A program made the translations under genes and the position numbers. The notes under the pieces were generated by a model that did no database searches, was not told where the DNA came from, and saw nothing but the letters and a program-made list of their open reading frames with translations. From an uncultured Eudoraea sp. (GTDB lineage: Bacteria; Bacteroidota; Bacteroidia; Flavobacteriales; Flavobacteriaceae), in contig CAJQNH010000178.1 in the NCBI GenBank assembly GCA_905479615.1, positions 1-16,308 on the forward strand: 16,308 bases of DNA, in the 5' to 3' direction. This document shows positions 7,420 through 14,560 of this stretch, in pieces. Each line of letters starts with the position of its first letter. Positions within the stretch are counted from its first letter, which is position 1.

Positions 7420-9225
7420 TTATCTTTTCAATGCAAAATGATTATTTATATACTTGGCCTCAACAAGCTGGCCTTGTAAATCTGTATATATGAGTTTAAA
7501 CCAATAATCTGCAGATGGCAATTCCCTGCCATTAAAAGTACCGTCCCAACCCAGTGTGCTATCATCTAACTGTTTTAAGAGCTTGCCGTATCTATCATAT
7601 ACATAAACAATAGGATTTTCCAGGTTGGATACTCCCAAAATATGCCAATAATCATTGGTTCCATCACCATTAGGCGTAAAAAAACTAGGGAATCCTACTA
7701 CAGTAATAGTCTCTGTTACAGAACCACAACCATTAAGATCATTAATTGTAACTGTATGCACTCCTGGCGGCACATTGGTAAAGATATTGCCTGACTGAAA
7801 TGGATCATTGTCTATTTGATATTCAAAGCTACCTATCACGTCTGTGATAACTTCTACCGTATTATTGTTTTGAAGGTCATCAATAAGAACATCCGTTATT
7901 ACCGGAGTTTCAGACACAACTACTGTAATTAAACCGGATGTTGAACAGGATTGTCCCAATTGATTATTAGTAACCGTTAAGGAATAATTTCCTGCTTGCG
8001 AGACCGTGATACTGGGAGTTGATTCTCCTGTATCCCAGGAATAAGTATATTGGGAGTTAGGTGTTGTTTCACCAATGACTACACCTGCTGAATCTTCACA
8101 TATAAAAATCTCGGTGGAAAAGTTTAAAACCGGTGTTTCCACAACACTTAGCTGAAACTGTTCGGAAGCGTCATAACATCGCGGATTTGCAAATGAGGTG
8201 GTGCGAACATAAACGGATTCAGTTCCTATACTTAACGGATATGGTGATGTTAATGAATTTACGCCAAGATGTGCGTCATTTAGTGAACTATGGTAGGTAA
8301 TCATGAAAGCTGCAGGATCTTGAGTACCCAGGGCCTGACTATCCTTTTGAGTTAAATCAAATACCACAGATTCTGAACAAACTATTTCATCTGTGACCGG
8401 ATTTGTAATAGGTGATGCATTAAAAGCCACCTGAACATCGCTTATTATATTAGTCATGGTCGTTGTAATCACTTCCACTCTGTACATGGCAGATACCGTT
8501 ACTTGCAGCGTTGGACCGGTTTCACCTGTTATTGGTTGAAAACCTGATCCTGTGTCACTATACCAGGTATAACTTACAGCATTGGATGTGGTTCCATCCA
8601 GGATAACATTCTCATTATCGCATGCGGCCAACGGAGGTCCCAGGAGATTATTTATAATGGAACAATCCAGCGCATCAAATGGGTTGGTTGTAAAAATATC
8701 TCCAGAAAACTGTATTGAAAAACCCGAATTAATGTTGCTATAGTTATTGATCAATAAATAGTAATCCTCTCCGGGCATTACCTGTAACCAATCTTCATAA
8801 AGCACGGTACTGGTGTTTCCGCCTGGGTCTTCCCCTACTCCCATAAATGTTTCCTCATCACTGTTATCAAAGAAGTTACAGCGGATGGGGTCTCCCAAAC
8901 TACTACAATCTGTAGCCCGGTATAAGGCAAAATCCCAATCCTCAGAGGCATCAAAACCTATATTGAATCCTAACTGCCCCGATGCCCCTGTTCGAAAACG
9001 ATACCATGCAGAATTAGACTCTATTGAACCAGTTAATGTTTGTTCAAGGCAACCGCTTGTTGTGGCTCCGTTGAAATCATCAATACCATATCCCTGAGTA
9101 CCCCCGTTAACCGGAGTATTATTGCATATGGGCACGGCATTACCGCAATCAGCGGACACCTGAGCCATAAGAGGATAGGTTCCTACAATTGTTAAAAACC
9201 AGAATATTAACCTTTTAGCTCTCAT
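7420..9225 (-). CDS. Secreted surface protein with type B T9SS sorting domain (paralogue 2, longer)
   Basis: 601 residues, built like its downstream neighbour but with extra central domains. A signal peptide ends near PLMA (residue 22). The N-terminal domain begins DCGNAVPICNNTP, with WYRFRTGASGQLGFNIGFDA and DYYLLINNYS matching the paralogue closely. Two PKD/Ig-like segments follow: one around residues 200-270 (VSYTWYSDTGSGFQPITG) and one near 370-440 (YTYSWDTGESTPSITVSQAG). Then comes a segment with VPPGVHTVTINDLNGCG and the type B T9SS sorting domain at 512-601 (FFTPNGDGTNDYWHI, YDRYGKLLKQLD, GWDGTFNGRELPSADYWF). Likely exported through T9SS and attached to the cell surface, possibly as an adhesin; the role is inferred. 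It is divergent from folE. The shared N- and C-terminal domains indicate a tandem duplication, with gain or loss of the central repeats. Confidence 0.9.
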   Translation of the reverse strand: MRAKRLIFWFLTIVGTYPLMAQVSADCGNAVPICNNTPVNGGTQGYGIDDFNGATTSGCLEQTLTGSIESNSAWYRFRTGASGQLGFNIGFDASEDWDFALYRATDCSSLGDPIRCNFFDNSDEETFMGVGEDPGGNTSTVLYEDWLQVMPGEDYYLLINNYSNINSGFSIQFSGDIFTTNPFDALDCSIINNLLGPPLAACDNENVILDGTTSNAVSYTWYSDTGSGFQPITGETGPTLQVTVSAMYRVEVITTTMTNIISDVQVAFNASPITNPVTDEIVCSESVVFDLTQKDSQALGTQDPAAFMITYHSSLNDAHLGVNSLTSPYPLSIGTESVYVRTTSFANPRCYDASEQFQLSVVETPVLNFSTEIFICEDSAGVVIGETTPNSQYTYSWDTGESTPSITVSQAGNYSLTVTNNQLGQSCSTSGLITVVVSETPVITDVLIDDLQNNNTVEVITDVIGSFEYQIDNDPFQSGNIFTNVPPGVHTVTINDLNGCGSVTETITVVGFPSFFTPNGDGTNDYWHILGVSNLENPIVYVYDRYGKLLKQLDDSTLGWDGTFNGRELPSADYWFKLIYTDLQGQLVEAKYINNHFALKR

Positions 9226-9250
9226 TTACAGGCATACGATTTGGAATTTA

Positions 9251-9258
9251 TAAAAATA
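9251..9258 (-). promoter_or_regulatory. Possible -7 element for the T9SS substrate pair
   Basis: TATTTTTA on the minus strand matches five of six fixed positions of TAnnTTTG and lies 26 bases before the start codon at 9225. No convincing TTG is at the expected upstream distance, so this is weak. Confidence 0.3.
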
Positions 9259-9331
9259 CACAGTACTTCTGCTTAACACTAATTTATGTTGTGTATAGCC
9301 CTAAACATAGTATAAAGTGCCATATTATGTA

Positions 9332-9339
9332 TATCTTTG
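9332..9339 (+). promoter_or_regulatory. -7 element upstream of folE
   Basis: TATCTTTG is a perfect TAnnTTTG match 23 bases before the ATG at 9363. No TTG is seen at 17-21 bases upstream. If it is used, transcription starts downstream of the alternative GTG (9291) and ATG (9327) codons, which supports the 9363 start. Confidence 0.5.
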
Positions 9340-9362
9340 CCTTTCCAAAAACAGGTATTCAG

Positions 9363-10043
9363 ATGAAATTAGACAGAACATTGGAAGAACGTTTTGAGGA
9401 CTTGGGAAACGACCATGTATCCTCATCTGAAGTTACCCCAATGAGAAAAGACGCATTTGTATTGAGCGAGGAAGAAAAAATTAAACGCATTCGCGAAAAT
9501 GTCAGGGAAATTATGCTTACGCTCGGCCTCGACCTGGAGGACGATAGCTTAAGTGGCACCCCAGACAGGGTAGCAAAAATGTATGTAAAGGAAATCTTTG
9601 GTGGGTTACAGCCAAAGAGAAAACCAAAATCCTCAACGTTTGATAATAAATACAAATATGGTGAGATGTTGGTGGAAAAAAATATAACCGTTTATTCTAC
9701 CTGTGAACATCATCTTCTACCTATTGTCGGAAAAGCACATATAGCATACATTTCTAAGGGTACCGTAGTTGGTCTCTCGAAAATGAACAGAGTGGTTGAT
9801 TATTACGCCAAACGCCCTCAGGTACAGGAACGCCTGAATATCCAAATTGTAAAAGAATTACAGAAAGTATTGGGCACAGATGATGTTGCCTGTGTGATAG
9901 ATGCTAAGCATTTGTGTGTGAATTCACGTGGTATAAGAGATGTAGACAGCAGCACCGTCACGGCGGAATACGGCGGTAAATTCAAAGAGGAAAGTACAAG
10001 ACGTGAATTCCTGGACTATATCAATCTGGAGACCAATTTCTAA
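9363..10043 (+). CDS. folE: GTP cyclohydrolase I (type IA)
   Basis: Converts GTP to 7,8-dihydroneopterin triphosphate, the first step of tetrahydrofolate synthesis, and also feeds other pterin and queuosine-type pathways. The 226-residue protein is of normal length and carries the zinc site of the IA family: Cys114 and His117 in STCEHHLLP and Cys185 in KHLCVNSRG, spaced as in the E. coli enzyme. Other family segments are TPDRVAKMYVKEIF, GLSKMNRVVDYYAKRPQVQE and SRGIRDVDSSTVTAEYGG. The frame is open upstream to 9291, but that 24-residue extension is not family-like and the -7 element at 9332-9339 lies inside it, so I use the ATG at 9363. cysS starts 15 bases after the stop, so the two probably share a transcript. 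Confidence 0.96.
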   Translation: MKLDRTLEERFEDLGNDHVSSSEVTPMRKDAFVLSEEEKIKRIRENVREIMLTLGLDLEDDSLSGTPDRVAKMYVKEIFGGLQPKRKPKSSTFDNKYKYGEMLVEKNITVYSTCEHHLLPIVGKAHIAYISKGTVVGLSKMNRVVDYYAKRPQVQERLNIQIVKELQKVLGTDDVACVIDAKHLCVNSRGIRDVDSSTVTAEYGGKFKEESTRREFLDYINLETNF

Positions 10044-10058
10044 TTGTTTATAGCAAGA

Positions 10059-11543
10059 ATGCAATTATATAAAACACAACACCTTAAAGTCTATAATTCC
10101 CTTTCCAGTACCAAAGAAGTATTCGAACCTATTAATGAAGGGCACATAGGTATGTATGTATGTGGCCCCACGGTATACAGCAATGTGCATCTGGGAAACT
10201 GCCGAACTTTTATGTCGTTTGATATGATCTTCCGATACCTCAGGCATTTGGGATACAAGGTGCGTTATGTAAGGAATATTACAGATGCAGGCCATTTGGA
10301 AGACGATGCTGATGAAGGGGAAGACAAAATTGCCAAAAAGGCACGGTTGGAGCAAATAGAGCCTATGGAGGTTGTGCAGCGCTATACCGTGGATTTTCAC
10401 AATATCCTTCAGAAATTTAACTTTTTACCTCCTAGTATTGAACCAACAGCAACAGGCCATATTATAGAGCAAATAGAGATCATTAAGGATATCCTTAAAA
10501 AAGGTTATGCCTATGAAATTAACGATTCTGTCTACTTTGATGTTAAGAAGTTCAATGAAGATTATGAATATGGCAAGCTGAGTGGCAGAAAGCTGGAAGA
10601 TATGATCTCAAATACAAGGGAACTTACAGCTCAGGGCGATAAGAAAAGTCCTCAGGATTTTGCCTTGTGGAAAAAGGCTGAACCACAACATATTATGCGA
10701 TGGCCATCCCCATGGGGAGATGGTTTTCCGGGCTGGCATCTTGAATGCACGGCAATGAGCACAAAATATCTTGGTGAGAATTTTGACATACACGGAGGTG
10801 GAATGGATCTGAAATTTCCTCATCACGAATGTGAAATTGCACAGGCTGAGGCAAGCAATGGACAACCTCCTGTTAAATATTGGTTGCATGCCAATATGCT
10901 TACCCTAAATGGTAAAAAAATGGCAAAATCTACCGGGAATAATATTCTCCCGAAGGAGATCTTTAGCGGTAGTAATAGCATACTCAGCAAAGCATTTTCA
11001 CCGTCTGTTGTACGTTTTTTTATGATGCAGGCACATTATACCAGTATTCTGGATTTAAGTAACGAAGCCCTCCTTGCCTCAGAAAAGGGGTATCAAAGGC
11101 TTATGGAGGCAATTACAGGTCTGGACGGATTAAATACCGGTACAAATTCAGATTTCGACATTAAGGCGTGGAGGCAAAAGTGTTATGATGCAATGAATGA
11201 CGATTTTAATACCCCAATTCTTATTGCAAACCTTTTTGAAGGGGTTAAACATATCAACCTCATAAAAGAAGGAAAAGAACAGCTTTCCGCAGATGATAAA
11301 AAAATTCTTATCGAGACCATGAATAGTTTTGTATTTGATGTTCTTGGCCTGGAAAATAATAGTGATAGCGGAAGGGATTCAGAAAAGTTATCGGGTGTCG
11401 TTGAATTACTTATTCAATTGCGAAATGAAGCACGTGCCAACAAAGATTTTGGAACATCTGATAAAATCAGGGACCAATTGGCAGCCCTTGGTATTCAGTT
11501 AAAAGACAGCAAAGAGGGAACAACATTCAACGTCTCCTCCTAA
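10059..11543 (+). CDS. cysS: Cysteinyl-tRNA synthetase
   Basis: Charges tRNA-Cys with cysteine in the cytosol; class I synthetase of 494 residues. Visible landmarks: MYVCGPTVYSNVHLGNCRTF with the HIGH-type motif HLGN at residues 44-47 and Cys35 as a zinc ligand that also binds the substrate; the rest of the zinc site in GWHLECTAMS and FPHHECEIAQ; and the KMSKS loop as KMAKS (287-291). A C-terminal helical region follows, including NEARANKDFGTSDKIRDQLAALGI, which is family-typical. The frame is open back to a TTG immediately after the folE stop; the ATG at 10059 gives the usual N-terminus (MQLYKTQHLKVYNSL). Downstream, 98 non-coding bases with a promoter candidate separate it from yidD. Confidence 0.97.
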   Translation: MQLYKTQHLKVYNSLSSTKEVFEPINEGHIGMYVCGPTVYSNVHLGNCRTFMSFDMIFRYLRHLGYKVRYVRNITDAGHLEDDADEGEDKIAKKARLEQIEPMEVVQRYTVDFHNILQKFNFLPPSIEPTATGHIIEQIEIIKDILKKGYAYEINDSVYFDVKKFNEDYEYGKLSGRKLEDMISNTRELTAQGDKKSPQDFALWKKAEPQHIMRWPSPWGDGFPGWHLECTAMSTKYLGENFDIHGGGMDLKFPHHECEIAQAEASNGQPPVKYWLHANMLTLNGKKMAKSTGNNILPKEIFSGSNSILSKAFSPSVVRFFMMQAHYTSILDLSNEALLASEKGYQRLMEAITGLDGLNTGTNSDFDIKAWRQKCYDAMNDDFNTPILIANLFEGVKHINLIKEGKEQLSADDKKILIETMNSFVFDVLGLENNSDSGRDSEKLSGVVELLIQLRNEARANKDFGTSDKIRDQLAALGIQLKDSKEGTTFNVSS

Positions 11544-11573
11544 ATTGCAGTAGCTATTGGGTTACTACTTTCG
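11544..11573 (+). promoter_or_regulatory. Candidate promoter for yidD
   Basis: ATTG (11544-11547), 18 bases, then TACTTTCG (11566-11573), which matches TAnnTTTG at five of six fixed positions. It would leave a leader of about 60 bases before yidD, which contains a small AT stem (CTAATT/AATTAG). Confidence 0.4.
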
Positions 11574-11641
11574 GGTTGACTTTAATGTAATTCCTATAAC
11601 TAATTACGACTAAAATTAGTGTTTATATAATATTCCTCGAG

Positions 11642-11863
11642 GTGAAAAAAATTCTAATTGCTCCCTTTGTACTCCTGGTCAGGTTCTACCAGTTGGTAAT
11701 TTCACCTTTAACTCCTTCCAGTTGCAGATATAGCCCAACATGCTCTCAGTATACCCTTGAGGCGTTAAAAAAACATGGCCTTTTTAAAGGAGGTTGGTTA
11801 GCCATAAAGCGAATTTTTAGTTGTAATCCCTGGGGTGGAAAAGGATATGATCCCTTACCCTGA
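11642..11863 (+). CDS. yidD: Membrane protein insertion efficiency factor YidD
   Basis: A small (73-residue) membrane-associated protein that assists YidC-dependent insertion of inner-membrane proteins. The sequence shows an amphipathic N-terminal segment (MKKILIAPFVLLVRFYQLVI), then the family signature SPLTPSSCRYSPTCSQYTLE, the segment KHGLFKGGWLAIKRI and the end CNPWGGKGYDPLP. The three Cys residues 28, 34 and 60 are at family positions. The start is GTG at 11642, giving the standard YidD N-terminus. It is followed by a 143-base gap with a promoter in front of lgt, so the two may be transcribed separately although both concern envelope protein assembly. Confidence 0.95.
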   Translation: MKKILIAPFVLLVRFYQLVISPLTPSSCRYSPTCSQYTLEALKKHGLFKGGWLAIKRIFSCNPWGGKGYDPLP

Positions 11864-11958
11864 GCTGCTAATCGCAGATATAATCAGAATTTTATTTAAA
11901 TCTTAAATCCACGTAATAATTGCCAAAAAAACGAAGGAAAGTTAAGCTGTATTTTACC

Positions 11959-11988
11959 TTTGGTCTCTGTTCAATTTTCTTATCTTAG
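11959..11988 (+). promoter_or_regulatory. Promoter for lgt and downstream genes
   Basis: TTTG (11959-11962), an 18-base spacer, and TATCTTAG (11981-11988), five of six fixed positions of TAnnTTTG. The start codon at 12007 lies 18 bases further on, a normal short leader. Both elements fit the Bacteroidota consensus. Confidence 0.6.
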
Positions 11989-12006
11989 CCGCTTAATATC
12001 TTCACT

Positions 12007-12969
12007 ATGTATTTTTTAGGTTTTACCTGGAATCCGGACGGCACCCTTTTTCAGATTGGTGTATTGCAAATTAAATACTACAATCTTTCTTGGATAGTAG
12101 CCTTTGCCCTCGGTTGGTATATTATGAAAAAGATTTTTTTAAATGAAAAAAAATCCATCGAGCAACTAGATTCCCTTTTTATTTACACTGTACTTTCAAC
12201 AATGCTTGGTGCGCGCCTGGGACATGTCTTTTTTTATGACTGGCCCTATTACAAAAATCATTTTGTAGAGATTCTGCTTCCAATAAAAGAGCGAGCCGGA
12301 AGTACACTATTCGGTATTATTAATGGCTATGAATTTACTGGTTTTACCGGTCTTGCAAGCCATGGTGCCGCAATTGGTATTATTATCGGCATGTATCTTT
12401 TAAGCAGAAAATACAAGGACCTTAAAATGCTTTGGGTTTTAGACAGGGTCGTTATTACTGTTGCTATTGGGGCATTTTTCGTACGACTAGGCAATTTCTT
12501 TAACTCGGAGATAAATGGTAAAATAACGGATGAAAACTTTGTTTTTGCCACTAAATTTGTGCGCGATTCAGATGATATGCCAGCTGCATCCGCAGTGCAA
12601 ATTACTAAAGAAAATTCTGTTAATGCGGCCTATGCTGCATTGGAAAATAATCCAAAATTTGCGGACTATTTCAGCGCTATTCCTTTTAGACATCCTGCTC
12701 AATTGTATGAGGGTGTCGCTTATATATTTGTTTTTCTAATTCTGTATTACTTCTACTGGAAAACCGACAAAAAGAATCAGCCCGGGTTTTTATTTGGTTT
12801 ATTCCTGGTACTCCTTTGGACCATTCGGTTCTTTGTAGAATTTGTAAAGAAAAGTCAGGGTGGATTTGAAGAATCATTAGGGTTATTATCAACCGGCCAA
12901 TGGTTAAGTATTCCTTTTATTCTTGTTGGGTTTTATTTTATGTTCAGAAGAAAAAGCATTACTGCCTAG
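12007..12969 (+). CDS. lgt: Prolipoprotein diacylglyceryl transferase
   Basis: Integral inner-membrane enzyme that transfers diacylglycerol from phosphatidylglycerol to the lipobox cysteine of prolipoproteins, the first step of lipoprotein maturation. The 320 residues contain about seven hydrophobic segments and the family motifs: GARLGHVFFYDWPYY (69-82), GLASHGAAIG (115-124) with the essential His119, the Lgt signature around VRLGNFFNSE (159-168) with Arg160 and Asn163, RHPAQLYE (228-235), and RFFVEF (274-279) with Arg and Glu. The periplasmic stretch between the signature and HPAQLYE is about 60 residues, comparable to other Lgt proteins. Next, 26 bases downstream, comes a lipoprotein that is a likely substrate. 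Confidence 0.97.
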   Translation: MYFLGFTWNPDGTLFQIGVLQIKYYNLSWIVAFALGWYIMKKIFLNEKKSIEQLDSLFIYTVLSTMLGARLGHVFFYDWPYYKNHFVEILLPIKERAGSTLFGIINGYEFTGFTGLASHGAAIGIIIGMYLLSRKYKDLKMLWVLDRVVITVAIGAFFVRLGNFFNSEINGKITDENFVFATKFVRDSDDMPAASAVQITKENSVNAAYAALENNPKFADYFSAIPFRHPAQLYEGVAYIFVFLILYYFYWKTDKKNQPGFLFGLFLVLLWTIRFFVEFVKKSQGGFEESLGLLSTGQWLSIPFILVGFYFMFRRKSITA

Positions 12970-12995
12970 TGAATATCGAGTTAACATATGCTAAG

Positions 12996-13487
12996 ATGAA
13001 AACGCTCAAATTTTATGCTATTTTCCTGATTTTAGCCTTCATAATGCTTGGTGGCTGCAAGGAAGACCAGAAAAAGATAATTAAAACTGAGCCTATAACA
13101 TTTACAAAAGAGGGCGAACTCACCATCTACAAGGAACAGTCAGACTCTGTACTCGTAAAATACAATATAGAAATTGCGGAATCTGATTATGAGACCCAGA
13201 CGGGCCTTATGTATCGCGAATCCATGGAATTGGATCAGGGGATGTTTTTTATTTTTCCCGATGTGCTTTTTCATTCATTTTATATGAAAAACACCAAAAT
13301 ACCACTCGACCTTATTTTTATAGATGACAAGCTTAGGATTGCAAGTTTTAAGGAAAATGCGCAACCAATGGATGAGACAGGCCTGTCCTCAGAAGTCCCG
13401 GTTCAATATGTGCTGGAACTTAATGCCGGACAGCGAAAACAATATTCTTTGGAAATTGGTGATCGCATTGCGTTTATAAGAATGTAA
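12996..13487 (+). CDS. DUF192 family lipoprotein
   Basis: A 163-residue predicted lipoprotein: signal peptide with lipobox LGGC and Cys21, a short linker, then a DUF192 domain (about residues 40-162). The domain shows GLMYRESMELDQGMFFIF (70-87) and FYMKNTKIPLDLIFID (95-110), the two most conserved stretches of the family. DUF192 proteins are small beta-rich domains of unknown biochemical function, often exported. The frame is open upstream to 12900 inside lgt, but the ATG at 12996 is the start that gives a proper signal peptide and lies 26 bases after the lgt stop. The GNAT gene begins 11 bases after its stop, so lgt, this gene and the acetyltransferase form a compact operon. Confidence 0.92.
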   Translation: MKTLKFYAIFLILAFIMLGGCKEDQKKIIKTEPITFTKEGELTIYKEQSDSVLVKYNIEIAESDYETQTGLMYRESMELDQGMFFIFPDVLFHSFYMKNTKIPLDLIFIDDKLRIASFKENAQPMDETGLSSEVPVQYVLELNAGQRKQYSLEIGDRIAFIRM

Positions 13488-13497
13488 AAAGTAGAAA

Positions 13498-14028
13498 ATG
13501 GACTTACTTCTTGAAGGGGAGGAAAGTAATCGGCTTATTTTCCGTAACGTATCGAAGACAGATTTTAAAGCCTGGCTACCATTCCACCAGGAACCCTTAA
13601 GTTCACAATATTTTGCAGGAGAGATCTTTGAACCGGAAGTAGCCTGCCAGAATTGGTTTACTAAAGTTTTTACCAGATATGAAAAAAATTTAGGCGGACT
13701 TAATGCATTAATAAGCAAAGACAGTCATCAATTAGTGGGTATGTGCGGTCTTCTGATACAAACGGTGGATGAAATTCAGGAATTAGAAATAGGATATTCT
13801 ATTTTACCCGAATACTGGAAAAAAGGATACGCCACTGAGGCTGCAAAAAAGTGTAAGGCTTATGCCCTGGAACACCAACTGGCAGAATCCATAATTTCAA
13901 TAATACATATAGACAATATTGGGTCACAAAAAGTAGCTCTTAATAATGGGATGCACTTAGATAAAACCACCACATATAAGGGCATCCCTGTTCATATATT
14001 TAGGGCTCTACTGGACCCAAATAGATAA
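13498..14028 (+). CDS. GNAT family N-acetyltransferase (RimJ/RimL type)
   Basis: A 176-residue acetyl-CoA-dependent acetyltransferase of the Acetyltransf_3 (RimJ/RimL-like) group. The core reads LVGMCGLL (79-86), then LEIGYSILPEYWKKGYATEA (96-115), where KKGYAT is the acetyl-CoA pyrophosphate-binding loop (R/Q-x-x-G-x-G/A form), then IHIDNIGSQKVALNNGM (136-152), the usual helix near the end of the fold. The acceptor substrate cannot be told; relatives acetylate ribosomal protein N-termini, amino acids or small amines. It is the last gene of the lgt cluster. Only a very weak stem (CTGG/CCAG at 14041-14053) followed by a short T run lies downstream. Confidence 0.88.
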   Translation: MDLLLEGEESNRLIFRNVSKTDFKAWLPFHQEPLSSQYFAGEIFEPEVACQNWFTKVFTRYEKNLGGLNALISKDSHQLVGMCGLLIQTVDEIQELEIGYSILPEYWKKGYATEAAKKCKAYALEHQLAESIISIIHIDNIGSQKVALNNGMHLDKTTTYKGIPVHIFRALLDPNR

Positions 14029-14091
14029 ACAGCCAAATTTCTGGTTAAGCCAGGTGTTTTTACATATTAAGTTAAACCGCTTGACAATTAA

Positions 14092-14560
14092 AATTTAACA
14101 GGCTATAAAAACAATAGTAAATCTAATTTTCAGGCATACGATCTCGGCTGGTTTCAATTATGCCAGACGGTTCCGAAGCGATGAACAGAACAAATCAGAC
14201 AACCTTTATGGATATATAACCTGGATGCGTATCCCAAACATTGAAGGGAGATTATCACCATCTTATAACAGAAATAAACCTAACTATCTGTTAAGCAATA
14301 TTGGCTCCATAAGATATTCAAGGGATATTTTTAAAAACAAGTTATATGCCGACTTTTATTATAGATTTGTAGATTATAATTATTACAGTATGATAGACAC
14401 ATTCCTGCAACACTATATAGGCACGAATCTGTCCTATAACATTAGCAGGAATTTGTTATTCAGTATTTCAGGTGAGATGGCCATTACTGAAATTGATAAT
14501 AATTATAACATATATGCAAGAATAGTCCAACGTTTAAATAGCAAACAAAAAAACAGGTGA
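14092..14560 (+). pseudogene. Remnant of an outer-membrane beta-barrel-like gene (5'-truncated, probable frameshift)
   Basis: From 14099 to the TGA at 14558-14560 one frame is open and reads like the end of a larger protein: GFNYARRFRSDEQ, LYGYITWMRIPNIEGRLSPS, then alternating aromatic strands (KLYADFYYRFVDYNYYSM, QHYIGTNLSYNIS, FSISGEMAI) and a final IYARIVQRL. This is typical of the C-terminal strands of a Bacteroidota outer-membrane barrel. The first ATG in frame is at 14225, in the middle of the conserved-looking stretch; 111 residues are too few for a barrel. In another frame, 14092-14148 reads NLTGYKNNSKSNFQAYDLG, which would join naturally to GFNYARR if one extra base lay around 14143-14155. 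Everything upstream of 14092 is unreadable in all three frames. The stop overlaps the ATG of the next lipoprotein (TGATG), the mark of former translational coupling. Barrel identity is inferred, and the family is not recognised. Confidence 0.65.

Noticed and set aside
7395..7440. Perfect 11-base palindrome AACGG-A-CCGTT (7395-7405) and two ATGCAAA copies 20 bases apart between the two T9SS genes
   Set aside because: A 5-bp arm palindrome is expected more than ten times by chance in a window of this size; with a one-base centre it cannot form a terminator hairpin, and no promoter elements align with it.
9229..9240. 12-base word CAGGCATACGAT repeated exactly at 14131-14142
   Set aside because: Several pairs of identical 12-mers are expected by chance in 16 kb; flanks do not match and no mobile element borders are present.
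9291..9362. Upstream extension of folE from a GTG at 9291 or ATG at 9327
   Set aside because: The extra residues are not folE-like and the -7 element at 9332-9339 lies within them; the ATG at 9363 gives the normal N-terminus.
12900..12995. Extended start of the DUF192 gene inside the end of lgt
   Set aside because: It would add 32 residues in front of a perfect lipoprotein signal peptide and overlap lgt by about 70 bases.
14041..14060. Small hairpin CTGG/CCAG with following T run after the GNAT gene
   Set aside because: Only four base pairs; too weak to call a terminator.
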